Shown piece by piece: positions 10,263 through 21,952 of a stretch of 64,000 bases of DNA. Made by a program: the position numbers and the translations under genes. Origin of the DNA: Porpolomopsis calyptriformis. Lineage: Eukaryota > Basidiomycota > Agaricomycetes > Agaricales > Hygrophoraceae. The notes under the pieces are model-generated. The model did not search any database. It was not told the origin of the DNA and saw nothing but the letters and a program-made list of their open reading frames with translations. Location of the stretch: NCBI GenBank assembly GCA_951640195.1, contig OX621174.1, positions 1,302,001 through 1,366,000 of the forward strand, in the 5' to 3' direction. Each line of letters opens with the position of its first letter. Position 1 is the first letter of the stretch.

Positions 10263-10912
10263 ATGACTCGCCTACTTTTCTTCGTGACTATCTTTTCGCT
10301 CCTCATTTCGCAAGGTAAGTATTGGCCAATGCATTCGCTCAAGCTTACATCCCAACTCATAACCAGCTTTCGCCCTGGGGCCACATCCTCTTCTCCAACG
10401 TCAGGCTTCGACAACCTCACGCCCCCCGAACTTACCCACGGACGTTCCCTGGAACTTTCCATCTTCCTGTGCCAACCAATGCACTGACCTTGTTGATGCC
10501 TACGATGTGTGTCCTGCTCTCCTTTCATCATTCCATCCTGACATCTTCTCATCCGCCCGAACCAGAACTGTGCTGGCGCTTCCGACTTCAATACTTGCAT
10601 TTGCTACCAAAGAACCGGCAATGGATTAGTCGACTGCTTGAATTGCGCCGTCTCCAACGGTAGTGGATCGTTGAATACCAGTGTGGCCAATGCTTATTTA
10701 AACGGTGTGTCCCTCTTTCTTGTTTCCTGGTTCGCGCATGACCCCATGTTTCTCGTTTCTCGACAGGATACGTCACCAGATGTAACAGTGCTGGTATACC
10801 CATCACCTCGCTGACGCTCAAGTCGGCTAGCGCACCCGTGGTGGCTGTGAGCTTGAGTCTCATTGGATGCATGATAGGTGTCGTTCTCGGTGCAGGAATG
10901 ATCTTCGTCTAA
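10263..10912 (+). CDS. CFEM-like GPI-type secreted protein, array member 7
   Basis: Exons 10263-10314, 10367-10506, 10566-10704 and 10767-10912 give 158 codons. Signal peptide MTRLLFFVTIFSLLISQ; linker HPLLQRQASTTS; core CANQC, then CAGASDFNTCIC with Asp three residues before C-x-C, CLNC, and a final C in YVTRC. The spacer is short and the tail is VSLSLIGCMIGVVLGAGMIFV. This and the next four genes form the youngest-looking block, with very similar introns, 5' flanks and 3' flanks. The upstream region 10079-10160 has a separate imperfect direct repeat (tggagacttccctgc twice). Confidence 0.82.
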
Positions 10913-11186
10913 GATCTATTTGCACGAGATCGTGTTGTACAGTATCATTTTTTTTTTTGTTTACATGTAGTTTTCGAAAAGTCCACCTGAATATATGGAT
11001 TCTTTCTGTTTTCAGGAATCGTCAAACTCAAGCGCTACTGAAACGCTAAAACCCGTTTTTGGCAGGTCCTCGATCAATAGATCGACTCTGTGATTACGCA
11101 ATGCTGTAGTTGCATCGCCTCATCAAAAAATGCGCTAAGTACTTTGGCTGTTGGGAAAGATCCTTCTTACAACATTTCGAGCACCC

Positions 11187-11838
11187 ATGAGTAGCACATT
11201 TGCTTTCGTGACCATCTTTTCGCTCCTCTTTTTCCAAGGTAAGTATTGGTCAATTTATTTACTGAAGCTTACATCCCAATTTATAATCAGCTTTCGCCCG
11301 GGGGCCAGATCCTCTTCTCCAACGTCAGGCCTCGACAACCTCAATAGCGCAACCCACAGACAACATTCCACCTTCCTGTCTCGACCAATGCACTGACATC
11401 CTTAATGCCTGGGATGTGCGTCCCGCTCTCTCTTTTCATCATTCTTCCCCTACATCTTCTCATCCACCCGAAAATAGAGTTGTATTAGCTCTTCCGACTT
11501 CTATACTTGCATTTGTACCGGACAGATCGTCAATGCATGCGCCAGCTGCCTGAGTTACAGCATCGCCAACAACCCTGGATCGTCCTCCACCGCCAACGAT
11601 ATTCTAAACCGTCTGTCCTTTTTTTTCCCCCTCCTGATTCTGCATGTTTTGCGTATGATCTCATGTTTCTAGCTTCTCGACAGAGTTCATCACCAGCTGT
11701 GGCAGCCCTGGTGTTCCCACCACCTCGCAGATGCTTGACCCGCCCAAGTCTACCAGCCCATCCGTGGTGGCTATCGGTTTGAGTCTCATTGGATGTATGA
11801 TAGGCATCGTTCTCGGTGCAGGAATGATCTTCGTCTAA
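11187..11838 (+). CDS. CFEM-like GPI-type secreted protein, array member 8
   Basis: Exons 11187-11238, 11291-11415, 11478-11610 and 11684-11838 give 154 codons. Signal peptide MSSTFAFVTIFSLLFFQ; linker DPLLQRQAS; core CLDQC, CISSSDFYTCIC with Asp, CASC and a final C (FITSC). An extra C-A-C arrangement (NACASC) gives one more cysteine than most members. Tail IGLSLIGCMIGIVLGAGMIFV. It is closest to the member at 13031, sharing exon 1, the N-P-G-S-S-S-T-A-N-D-I-L stretch and a shortened exon 3 ending in a different splice codon. Confidence 0.8.
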
Positions 11839-12109
11839 GATCTATTTACACCAGATCGTGTTGTACAGTATCATTTTTTTTGTTGACATGCAGTCTTCGA
11901 AAAGTCCACCTGAATATATGGATTGCTTTTAGGAATCGTCAAACTCCCGTGCTACCGAAACGCCAAAACCCGTTTTTGGCAGATCCTCGATCAAGAGATC
12001 AACTCTGTGATTACGCAATGCTGTAGTTGCATCGCCTCTCCATGCGAGTACTCAGCGATATGTACTTTGGCTGGTGGGAAAGGTTCCCCCCCACACATTT
12101 CCAGCACTC

Positions 12110-12763
12110 ATGACTGGCCCACTTGCCTTCCTGACTATCTTTTCGCTCCTCTTTTCACAAGGTAAGTATCGGTCAATCCATTTGCTGAAGTTTACACCTC
12201 AATTTATAATCAGCTTTCGCCCCGGGGCCACACCCTCTTCTCCAACGTCAGGCTTCGCCCACGGACTATCCCACGAACTTTCCGTCTTCATGTTCCGACC
12301 AATGCGCTGACCTCACTAAGGCCTACGATGTGTGTCCCGCACTCTCTTTTCATCATTCTACCCCGACATCTTCTCATCCGCCCGAAAACAGGATTGCCTT
12401 AACTCTTTCGACTTCTATACTTGCACTTGTTCCCAACAGATCGGCAATGCATTAGCCAAGTGCTTGAGTTGCGGCGTTGCCAACGGCGCTGGATTGGCAT
12501 TCACTGCCAGTGAGGCTGATTCTTATCTAAACGGTGCGTCTTTCTTTCTCCTTCCTGATTCGCTCTGCGTGTTGTGCGCATGACCCCATGTTTCTTACCC
12601 CTCGACAGAATACGTCACTAGATGTGACAGTGCTGGTATTCCCATCACCTCGCTGACACTTAACTTGTCCAACTCTGCCGGCGTGCCTGTGATGGCTCTG
12701 AGTTTAAGTCTCATTGGATGCATGGTAGGTCTCGTTCTCGGTGCAGGGATGGTATTCACCTGA
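12110..12763 (+). CDS. CFEM-like GPI-type secreted protein, array member 9
   Basis: Exons 12110-12161, 12214-12329, 12392-12533 and 12609-12763 give 154 codons. Signal peptide MTGPLAFLTIFSLLFSQ; linker HPLLQRQAS; core CSDQC, CLNSFDFYTCTC with Asp, CLSC and a final C (YVTRC). A spacer of about 20 residues precedes the tail ALSLSLIGCMVGLVLGAGMVFT. All splice junctions are GT-AG with the family phases (1, 0, 1). Confidence 0.82.
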
Positions 12764-12967
12764 AATCTATTCACACAAGATCGTGTTGTACAGTACCGTT
12801 TTTTATTTCCGTATAGTCTTCGAAAAGTCCACCTGAATATATGGTTTACTTTTTATTTTCAGGAACCGTCAAATTCAAGTGTTACCAAAACGCTGGCCCC
12901 AAACCCGTTTTTGGGAAGTCCTCGATCAAAGCCCCTGAATGCTGTAGTTGCATAGCCTCTCCATGCG

Positions 12968-12987
12968 AGTACTTAGCGCTAAGTACT
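12968..12987. promoter_or_regulatory. Perfect 20-bp palindrome in array promoter
   Basis: AGTACTTAGCGCTAAGTACT is its own reverse complement and lies 44 bp before the start codon at 13031. Half-sites or decayed versions lie in the same place before other array genes: gcgctaagtactttggct before 11187 and gagtactcagcgatatgtac before 12110. It may be a dimeric transcription-factor site. This is inferred from symmetry and position only. Confidence 0.45.
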
Positions 12988-13030
12988 TTGGCTGTTGGGA
13001 AAGATCCCCCTTACAACACTTCAAGCACCC

Positions 13031-13682
13031 ATGAGTAGCCCACTTGCCTTCGTGGCCATCTTTTCGCTCCTCTTTTTCCAAGGTAAGTATTGGTCAATTC
13101 ATTTACTGAAGCTTACATCCCAATTTATAATCAGCTTTCGCCCTGGGGCCAGATCCTCTTCTCCAACGTCGGGCCTCAATGGCGCAACCCACAGACAACA
13201 TTCCACCTTCCTGTCTCAGCCAATGCACTGACTTCCTTAATCCCTGGGATGTGCGTCCCGCTCGCTCTTTTCATCATTCTACCCCAACATCCTCTCATCC
13301 ACCCGAAAATAGGGTTGTCTTAAGTCTCCCAACTTCTATCCTTGCGTTTGCTCCCAACAGAACGCCAATGCATTCGCCAGGTGTCTGAGTTGCGGCATCG
13401 CCAACGACCCTGGATCGTCGTCCACCGCCAACGATATTCTAAACCGTCTGTCTTTCTTTCTTCTTTTTTTTTTCCCCTTGATTCTGCATGTTTTGTGCAT
13501 GATCTCATGTTTCTAGCTTCTCGACAGAATTCGTCTCCAGCTGTGACAGCGCTGGTGTTCCCATCACCTCGCCGATGCTTAACCCGTCCAAGTCTACCAG
13601 CGCATCCGTGGTGGCTGTGAGCTTGAGTCTCTTTGGATGCATGATAGGCATCTTTCTCGGTGCAGGAATGGTCTTCATCTAA
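13031..13682 (+). CDS. CFEM-like GPI-type secreted protein, array member 10
   Basis: Exons 13031-13082, 13135-13250, 13313-13445 and 13528-13682 give 151 codons. Signal peptide MSSPLAFVAIFSLLFFQ; linker DPLLQRRASMAQ; core CLSQC, CLKSPNFYPCVC, CLSC and a final C (FVSSC). The position that is Asp in most members is Asn here (PNFYPC), so if the Asp is a metal or heme ligand in this family, this member may have lost that role. Tail VSLSLFGCMIGIFLGAGMVFI. Its promoter has the perfect palindrome at 12968-12987. Confidence 0.8.
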
Positions 13683-14583
13683 AATCTGTTTGCACGACAT
13701 CGTGTTGTACAATATCTTTTTTTTTTGGTTTACATGTAGTCTTCGAAAAGTGCCCTTGAAATATATGGTTTGCTTTGTATTCTCAGGAATCGTCAAACGA
13801 ACAGGTTGGCATGGTCCTAGCGTTTACTCCTTTCTTGCTCACCGTCTCTATTTTTGTAATGCAAGGTCCTCTCTTTCTCTTCCGCCGTTCCGTCAGTTAT
13901 TCTGCCATGAATCGCATTCACAGCATCAAAATTAGACGCCCATCCACATCTTCGGCACTTGACAGGCTATTTCTTCCCAGAGCATCCCGAGGTTTCCTGT
14001 TATACATTTCATTAATCTAACAACATTTTCGTGTCTCTACACCAGCCGCCCACCAAAGCACCCTCACATAGTCCATGATCAACAAGGACAGAAGCCGCCA
14101 AACAGTGGGCAGCTGCGAATGGTTTTGTGCCATTATTCATAATCATAACCGCTTTGAGGAGCTTGGGGCTGACATTGACAAGGTAGCCCGCGCGTTTCTT
14201 GCGGTGCTCATCGCGCACTTGTCAATAATGACTGCGTGATTAACATTGGTGGACCGGCGGGCAGTATTGCCCTATGCCGGGATCGGGGGATGAAATAAGT
14301 CGGTTGTTGACTGATGTAGAGGTTGAAGGCATTGGGCCTCGACGGACGTTGATGATGGATGATATTTTTTGGTATCCTTGGTGAGTTTGAAGGCGGTTCT
14401 GTTATATTGAAATGCTCGCTGTGCGAACACTCACACCATTTATGGCAAGACAGGAACCTGAAATCCTTTTGGCAAGACCCTGCAATGCATAGCCCCTTGG
14501 TCAAAATACGGACACTTGATGCAGAGTACTAGCGTTGTTTAGCCGTTGGGAAGGGGCCCTTCTCGCAATATTTCCAAGTACCC
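13683..14583. other. Intergenic with duplicated, decayed exon-1-like segment
   Basis: It starts with the array 3' UTR motif. At 13811 an ATG opens MVLAFTPFLLTVSIFVMQ, which looks like the signal peptide of the subfamily-B gene at 3936, but no matching later exons follow. Segments here (gcatcaaaattagacgcc near 13922, gactgcgtgattaa near 14229) recur at about 15546 and 15640, so this flank was duplicated with its gene. The region 14485-14583 is the conserved promoter block of the next gene. Confidence 0.5.
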
Positions 14584-15267
14584 ATGACTGGCCCATTTAC
14601 CTTCGTATCCATCATCTCTTTTCTTTTCTCGCAAGGTAACCGCTCGTCCATTCGTTTGTTGAAGCACACATCCCAATTTCGTGACCAGCTTTCGCTTTCG
14701 GGCTACCTCCTCTTCTCCCCCGTCAGGCTTCGCCAACCTCACTACCCGCGAATATACCCACGGCGTTCCCGCCTGCCTGTGTAAACCAATGCAACGATGT
14801 CATATACACTCTCCAAGTGCGTCCCGCTCTCTCTTTTCGCCATTCTACCCCATCATCTTCCCATCCTCCTCAAACAGCATTGTTATAACAACCCTGCCGG
14901 CGTTGCAAGTTGCCTTTGCACCCAACCGAATGCCGATGGTTTAGCCAACTGCCTTAGTTGCTACGCCCCCAATAGCGGTGGATCACTCACTAGCAATGAT
15001 GCTAGTAATATTCTAAAGGGTGTGTTCTTTTTTTTTTTGATCCGCACCGCATGTTTTGCCTATGAACCCGTTACTTATGAACTTTTTTTTTTCTCGACAG
15101 AATTTGTCAGTGATTGTAACAACATTGGTATTTCCCTCTCTTTGCCATTGCTTCAGCCGTCCCAGTTGGCCGGCGCTCCCGGGATGTCCACGAGCTTGAG
15201 TCTCTTTGGATGCATGGTTGGATGTATGATAGGTCTTGTTCTCGGTGCAGGAATGGTATTCATCTGA
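14584..15267 (+). CDS. CFEM-like GPI-type secreted protein, array member 11
   Basis: Exons 14584-14635, 14689-14816, 14878-15019 and 15101-15267 give 162 codons. Signal peptide MTGPFTFVSIISFLFSQ; linker PPLLPRQASPTS; core CVNQC, CYNNPAGVASCLC, CLSC and a final C (FVSDC). The Asp before C-x-C is replaced (Gly-Val-Ala-Ser). The tail has a small internal duplication, GCMVGCMIG, which lengthens the hydrophobic segment. It is the last array member on this side. Confidence 0.82.
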
Positions 15268-16122
15268 AATTTATTCACACGAGATCGTGTTGTACAGTAT
15301 CAGTTTTTGTTTACGAAAAGTGTCCAGGAATATATGGTTTACTCTTGGGTTTCAGGAATTGTCAACCTAGCACGATTTTACCCTTGCAACTTCATGGCCT
15401 TGCTCAAATTCGTGTCCTTCTGTCTCCGTTTCTACCGCAAAGGTGCCTCTTATTGAGGTACTGTTCTGATACAACCAGTATGTGCAAAGTTCTTTCTTTG
15501 GCCCTTTCTCTTCCTCCGGTCTGTCATTTACTCCATCACAACTCGCATCAAAATTAGACACCCGTCTCTTTCCTGATCAGTGTTCCACATCTACACGCGA
15601 CCTTCTTCCCAGATCTGCAGCAACGTCTTCTCGTCATAATGGCTGCGTGATTAATAATAAGCATTGGCAGCGCAGAAGAGGGAAGGAGCTTACCTGACTC
15701 TACGAGGGAGCTATGGGCAGACCAGTTAGTGTACGCGTATGTCGGGACGGAAGAATCAGTTATTGAGTGACGGAGAGGTTGAGGTATGGTAAAGATTAGG
15801 CATCCCGAAAGTCTTTGAGAAATGAGCTGCGATGTTTGAAAAAGGGCGAGAAGAGTGATGATATTGGTTTCTTGGCGGATAAGCGGTTTTCGTGCCCCGC
15901 AATTCAGTTTCAGATGGTGAAAAGGGGGCGTGGGAGGTTGGCAGGTTGTCTGAACATACGAGGGGACGAAGCAGGCACGCGTGGATGTCGTCTCGTTAGG
16001 TGATATGGCAATCGTTTGGCCTGATTATACGGAGCGCGCATTAGTGAAAGTGGGGGGTTGTTGAAAACGTTCTCGTTCCATCGAGATCAGCCAAACACGA
16101 TAAGTTGCCTTTGGAACGAGCA
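15268..16122. other. Intergenic with duplicated flank relics
   Basis: After the 3' UTR motif it contains a second copy of the flank described for 13683-14583 (near 15540-15790). No intact gene is seen. The far side is the 3' flank of the minus-strand F-box gene. Confidence 0.5.
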
Positions 16123-17728
16123 TTAAAGCGTGAGGGAAACGATGTCAGGCAAGACCGGCATGATTCGTTTGATCCCATAAGAATTGACTTCAACTTTTTC
16201 TCGTGCGCCGGACGTTGGGATACGCTCGGCAATAATCTCTGCAATCGAGGAGAGATCTCCCCCACGCAATGCGTAGATATCAAGATGGGATAGTGCCCAT
16301 TTATCGTATACTCGTGTTTCCATCTCGGCGCGGAACATCTCGAGTAACTTGCTTGGAATAGGCATATTACCGTCAAATTCAAATGAGTCGGGCCCAAATT
16401 TCTGCGGCATGAGCAAGTTAACTCTGAGAGAGAGCCGCACGAGACCTGGAAGACCAGACGCCAATAAATCTATAAGTTCTGGGCTGATAACACAAACGAC
16501 AAGGAAAACATTCTTCAATCCCGTATCCGGGGAGCGATGGGAAAAAAGTGAAATGATGCTCTCCACCTTGGCGTAAGTCAAAGGGAAATGGGGTTCAAGA
16601 GTTAACGTGGTAAGCGTGTCAGAGAAGCAAGAGACGGTCTCCAAATACGCGTCTGGGAAGATGACGGTTTCGGGATGAGACTGGGAAATATCCAACGTAA
16701 GCATGTTGGAAAATGGGACATTGAACAGTAACCGAGAGATATCTCCAGTGTATAAGATGAGAGAAGGATCACGAATTGAAAAATCGAGATAGATGAGCTT
16801 GATAGTGATGGATTGCAATTGATTTGCATGGGCGCTGAGAAATTGTGCGAAAATCGTGGGTCTCGATATCTGGATGGCGGTAGTCTGACAACCGAAATAA
16901 ACACCAAGATGCCGAAGTCGAGGGAAACGTCCCAATGTGTTGAACAGACACGATACCTCCACCAGCCCATCATCTTCATGATCCGGAGACCACAAGAAGG
17001 TTATAGAACGAAGGGTGGAACTATGGTTATTCAGGAAGGGTATGATTGAAGTGAGAAATCTCCCCTCGTCTGCTCCCTTCTGCGGTGGGGGTCGCCAGAA
17101 ATTGACAAGTACATCCTCGAGGGTAGGGAAATGGACAGAAGTTGATAGAAGGAGCATATGGATATTCTGTAATGAGGATGCCAACTTGAGTGATTGTAGA
17201 TTGGATGGGATGGAAGGCCATAAAGAAGCCATTGTATATATCAATTCAGAATGATTCGGCCAGACCACATCGCATTTAGTGATGCAAGATAGAGAGGATA
17301 GTGTCTCCATCATAGACATCAACAGCTCGCTCTCCTGACAGGAAATTTTCTGAGCCACAAGCATCCCATTATCAAGAATCATGATCGAACTAGACGGAGG
17401 AATCATGCGACTAAAGTAGTCGTAGAAAACCCAGAGGTCAACTTTGATGTGGCGAACACGACATGCGATGTGAGACTGCCTGGTGAAAATGTCAAGGCGA
17501 AGATCGATGTGAGGGGGGTTTACTGCACCTCAATCGTTGCAGTCTTCGCAGCGTCTTTTCCATCCCAGATCCATGCAACCTGCGTTCAAGTAGATCCACC
17601 TCGTGATAACGTGCATCCATTGCCGCATGAAAAAAGGCTCTGCTTAGGGTACACAACTTTTGCAGATCCTTGGGAGGGAGGTAGTGGGTAATTTTCAACC
17701 AGATTTCGAGCGGTACTTTAGAGGCCAT
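16123..17728 (-). CDS. F-box protein with leucine-rich C-terminal region
   Basis: Two exons, 17728-17529 and 17479-16123, join in frame to about 518 codons. The N-terminus MASKVPLEIWLKITHYLPPKDLQKL is a classic F-box that would bind Skp1 in an SCF ubiquitin ligase. The rest has irregular leucine-rich stretches (SLKLASSLQNIHMLL, LTTLTLEPHFPLTYAKVESI, LVRLSLRVNLLMPQ) as in the large agaricomycete F-box/LRR families, and would select substrates. The start is the only Met before the F-box. A decayed inverted paralogue lies at 24160-25028. Substrate is unknown. Confidence 0.85.
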
Positions 17729-18907
17729 GGTTGCGGAGGGGGACAGTGGATGCCCTTCCGTCGCATCGAGAGCATGTTATATAAACAATGGAAGTTGACA
17801 ATGCTGACTCTAATCTCAGTCTCCGCGATGGTTTACTGAACTCAGATCTATCGAGGTCCTTTCATCCTCTGTCAATCAAATCTTTCATTGTACATCGACA
17901 GTGAGGACTAAGGAAAGAAAAAGGAATGTCCGCTTGGGATAGAGTGAATGCTATAATGATGGGTATGATGATGAGAATTGATCAAGCGAGAACCGCCATA
18001 CTTCTCTTTTCCTTTCTGAATCTTAGTATTACGTATTGGCCATGCGTAGAAGGGAAGAAATGAGTCGTTGAGAGAGGAAGGATGTGTATATACTCGTCGT
18101 CGTAGTCGTCGAAGAGAAACAGCCGTTACACGAACCAATCTCGAAGCGGATAGCATCTGGGGCCATTCGACGCGTTTGAGTTCGGGTCTCGGCCCAGGTC
18201 TGGCCTGTACTCGCTGTCGAAGGGGCATTCGAACGGCTGCCAAGCATGACGCCGCCGATGAGCACCGTGGTCTTCCCACATCGTACAGAGTTACCTCCGT
18301 CTTGACGATTCGATAAATATGCAGACCCGTTTTGAAACAACGGCAGAGATCAAGAACATCGGAGCCACTCTCCACAAGGAGGAAAGAGAAGAGGATGAAG
18401 AGAAGACCATTTCGTCTGCTGGCACAGAAAGTAGGCGTCTTCCTCGGTGTCTCGTTGTAAGATAAAATGCGCCACGGTCTTCCTGTTGGGACAGGGCAAC
18501 CAATATTACGGAAGGCACATTTCAGCTTCGGGGAGGGAAGGCCAACTTCATCTGACCAGAGGGATGACAATTGTCTTACTGTAACAGACAGACGCAGAGT
18601 CAACAAAGATGTCACACTCACCACCACCAACCGTTGGAGATTGATGGAAAGAAGGGTGTAGTAGGGGGAACAAGAGGGTGTGTTTGGGCAGAAGGATTGG
18701 GCACTGCAACCTGGATCACGAAGGGGAGTGTTGACAACCCAGGCTGGAGCGTAGAAAGCAGGGAGGATGGATTCAAGAACGAAATGGAGGATGAGAATGT
18801 TGGATTGGTCGTAATAGACGATGAGTGAACAGTTGAGGTAGTTGACAGCATGAGAGATAGTGGTGTTGAGTCTAGTTGGAGTCGATGAATATGATACTGA
18901 AGGCCTT
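17729..18907. other. Region with an uncertain minus-strand gene
   Basis: Between the F-box gene and the NACHT gene are open minus-strand stretches: Ser/Thr-rich from 18851 (MLSTTSTVHSSSITTNP, later ending in NGWWW near 18618) and longer ones between 18630 and 17908. Possible GT-AG introns exist, but no frame gives a recognisable domain. It may be a fast-evolving secreted or membrane protein, or noncoding. I do not assign a CDS. Confidence 0.35.
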
Positions 18908-21900
18908 TTAGTGTCTCTTTCCGTGGCGTTTTTCTACGCCTTGATCGATGATTGAACTGTCTTTGCCGAGGGATGGAAGTCCTCGATTGGTCCTCATGCT
19001 TTTAGCCAATAGCTTCGCAACACTCTTGTGTCCATTCAAAGCCGCATGAAAAAGTGGCGTTTGACCATATGAGTCCTTCGAATTTGCGTCAACATCATCA
19101 CGCGCAACCAGCAACTTCACGACACCCTCTTGCCCGTGCTGAGCTGCGTATGAAAGTGGAGTTCGACCAAATGAGTCCTTCGAATCCACGTCAACATCAC
19201 GCGCAACCAGCAACTTCAAGACACTCTCTGGCCCGTGCTGAGCCGCATATGAAAGTGGTGTTCGGCCAGCTGAATCCTTCGAATCCACGTCAACATCATC
19301 ACACGCGATGAACAACTTCACGAGGTCCTCCCCAATCTCAAGTGCATAGGAAAGTGGGGTTTGACCATTTGAACCCTTCGAATTTACGTCGACATCATCA
19401 CACGCCATGAGGATTTTTGCGACACCCTTGTGCCCGCCCTGAACCGCATAGAAAAGTGGTGTTTGACCATTTGAGTCCTTCGAATCTGCGACAACATCAT
19501 CACGCGCAACCAGCAACTTCACGACATCCTCGCGACCATACCACGCTGCATATGAAAGTGGGGTTCGACCCCTTGAGTCCTTCGAATCCACGTCAACATC
19601 ATCACGCGCAACCAGCAACTTCACGACACTCTCTTTCCCGTGCTGAGCTGCATATGAAAGTGGAGTTCGACCATCTGAGTCCTTGGAATTCACGTCAACA
19701 TCATCACGCGCAACCAGCAACTTCACGACACACTGGTGCCCATCGTGCCTACCGTCAGCTGCAAATGAAAGCGGAGTTCGACCAAATGAGTCCTTCGAAT
19801 CTGCGACAACATCATCACGCGCAACCAGAAACTTCACGACATCCTCGCGTCCATGCCGAGCTGCATATGAAAGTGGTGTTCGGCCAGCTGAGTCCTTCGA
19901 ATCCGCGTCAACATCATCACGGGCGACGAGGCATTTCACGACACCCTCGTGCCCATCCTCAGCTGCAAACGAAAGTGGTGTTCGACCATTCGAGTTCTTC
20001 AAATCAGCGTCAACACCACCACATGCAACCAGAATCATCACTGCATCCTGGCATCCCTCACTAGCCCCAACAAAGAGGGGCGTTCGATCGTAGCTGTCCA
20101 TTAAATTTGGATTTGCACCATTTTCCAGCTGAGAGTGGATAATCTGGTCCAAGTTGAAGAATGCAGTAAGGTGGACGCCAGAGAAATTCTTTGGAAAACG
20201 CGGTGTCCCAGATGCACGAAACCCAAACATAACATGGCTGGCGCATGCAACTTTTGAATCATCTTGAAGAAAATCTATTGCCAAGTCTTTGACACTCTCT
20301 TGGTGCCCACGTGCGTGACAACCCCAGTTCCTGGCAGCATAATCAAGGAATGAGTTGCTTTCCAAAAGGGATTCGAACTCTCTTTTGCTCTGGCAATAAC
20401 CACGCGCAAACACTTTGAATGAAAGATACCTGAGGCACGTCGTCGCAATATCAGCCTCAGCATTCGGAAATCGGGATTCACGTTGATTTTCAAAATACTG
20501 CTGAGTTGTATAGTCTGTATAGAATCCATGATGAATACATTATTCAAGCACTGTGTGTTCCACTCACGAGCAAGGCGAATGGTGTGCTGACCGTCAATCA
20601 CAACTAATCCGGCGCAGACGGAAGTCAGTTGCGAGTCGAAGATGAGATCATCTGGGTCCATCTCAGTCATATCAGGTGAAACAGCAAAAGCGTGTTGCAG
20701 CTCTTCGACAGTCAGTGGTCGACGAGCATAAGTAATCCACGAAAGAACCCGTTTGCCTAGTTCTCTGTCATCCTCGGATTGTTGATCGATTCGATCCATA
20801 GCTTGATCGTAAATAGCGTTTATGTCACTTGGTAAATGATCCAGAGCTTTCTTGACTCCTTTGACGGTCTTTTGTTGCGTTAACATGTTCATGTGCAGGC
20901 GTGCCAGTAAAAACCTTGGGGGTGGTTCAGAAACAAAATGTTGGCTGGATTCGCATAGCACTGGAGATACTTACATGCCTTTCACATTCTCAACAATCTT
21001 CGTTATGATATTCTGTCGCAGTCCCGTCAGATGAGGATACTTGACAAGCTGGCTTTGAATGAACTTGGTCACGTCTCCATCGGTCGCACTAATATCGATG
21101 CGCAATGTTTCCCGAAAATGCTGCTCGATTGAGAGTAGGTGTCGTGAAGTCACCATAATGTTGACAGCTCCAGTCAAAGATTGAAGAGCGCCCAGAAGGT
21201 TCGCCCGCGACCCGTCACTTTCGGAGCATTCGTCCAAGCCATCGACAACAATGAACACTTTGGCGTATATCTTGATTTCCGTCTCCAATGCGGTGGTAAA
21301 CTCGTGCAGTGTGGGAAAGGTACTTCTATTTTGATGATAGTCATAGAACGCTTTGATATGGTCAGACGTCGCTGGAGCATTTTGCACCAGTTGCTTGAGC
21401 AGACTCGCGATAAGGTTCGTGGGGGTTTGCATCGTCTGCTCCTTGTAGTTGCAATAGATGCATGTGATGCCGACATTGCAATCGAAGAATGTCCGAAGAT
21501 GGTTTACGACAATGGATCTAGCAAATAATTGCAATCGGCTTTGGATGGACAAGGAATTCAAATGATGATATTACGAAAGGATAGTCTTTCCAGCACCAGC
21601 TGTTCAATTAATGAGATTGATGTCACCAATGCAGAAAATTTCTTACGATTTCCAGGACACCACAATACCCGTGACAATCCATTCCGCCAATTCTGAAATG
21701 GTTCAGATTCGAGCAACCAATTTCCAGTACCCTTCTCACTCCTGTCGAAAAAATCACTCTGGGTTGCCGAGAAGTTAAGTTTTGACAGCCATTCTGCGAT
21801 ATTGCGACGCTCTTGGTCTTATCATCTTTATATCAGTAAATGAAATCCTAAAGCAGATCCAGAGGGAACTTACGTGCATCAGAATTGGAGTAAATGTTGA

Positions 21901-21952
21901 ACTGATTCCCACCAACTGTGTTGATTGTTGACCCCACTATAGATGTCGCCAT
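18908..21952 (-). CDS. NACHT-ankyrin STAND protein (NLR-like)
   Basis: Minus-strand gene starting MATSIVGSTINTVGG at 21952 and ending at 18908. After a short variable N-terminus comes the fungal STAND signature IAEWLSKLNFSATQSDFF...GTGNWLL, then the P-loop GAGKTIL encoded by a tiny exon near 21575-21605. The Walker B is FIVVDGLDEC. The usual sensor and winged-helix segments follow (MVTSRHL, RRPLTVEELQHAFAV). The C-terminal 500 residues hold about 11 ankyrin repeats of 33-34 residues, most reading DSKDSxGRTPLSYAA...VVKLLVARDD. Introns restore frame at each join. Such proteins work as fungal NLR-like sensors in nonself or stress responses; ligand unknown. It appears intact. Confidence 0.9.
19010..20110 (-). 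repeat. Near-identical ankyrin-coding tandem repeats (about 100 bp units)
   Basis: About 11 direct units of roughly 99-105 bp inside the NACHT gene. Many differ by only a few bases, for example at the recurring segments near 19110, 19550, 19610 and 19830. High similarity between units suggests ongoing shuffling or concerted evolution. Confidence 0.85.

Noticed and set aside
17908..18630. 240-codon minus-strand open frame as a gene
   Set aside because: Skewed composition and no domain, while other frames are also open in parts. I left it as an uncertain region.
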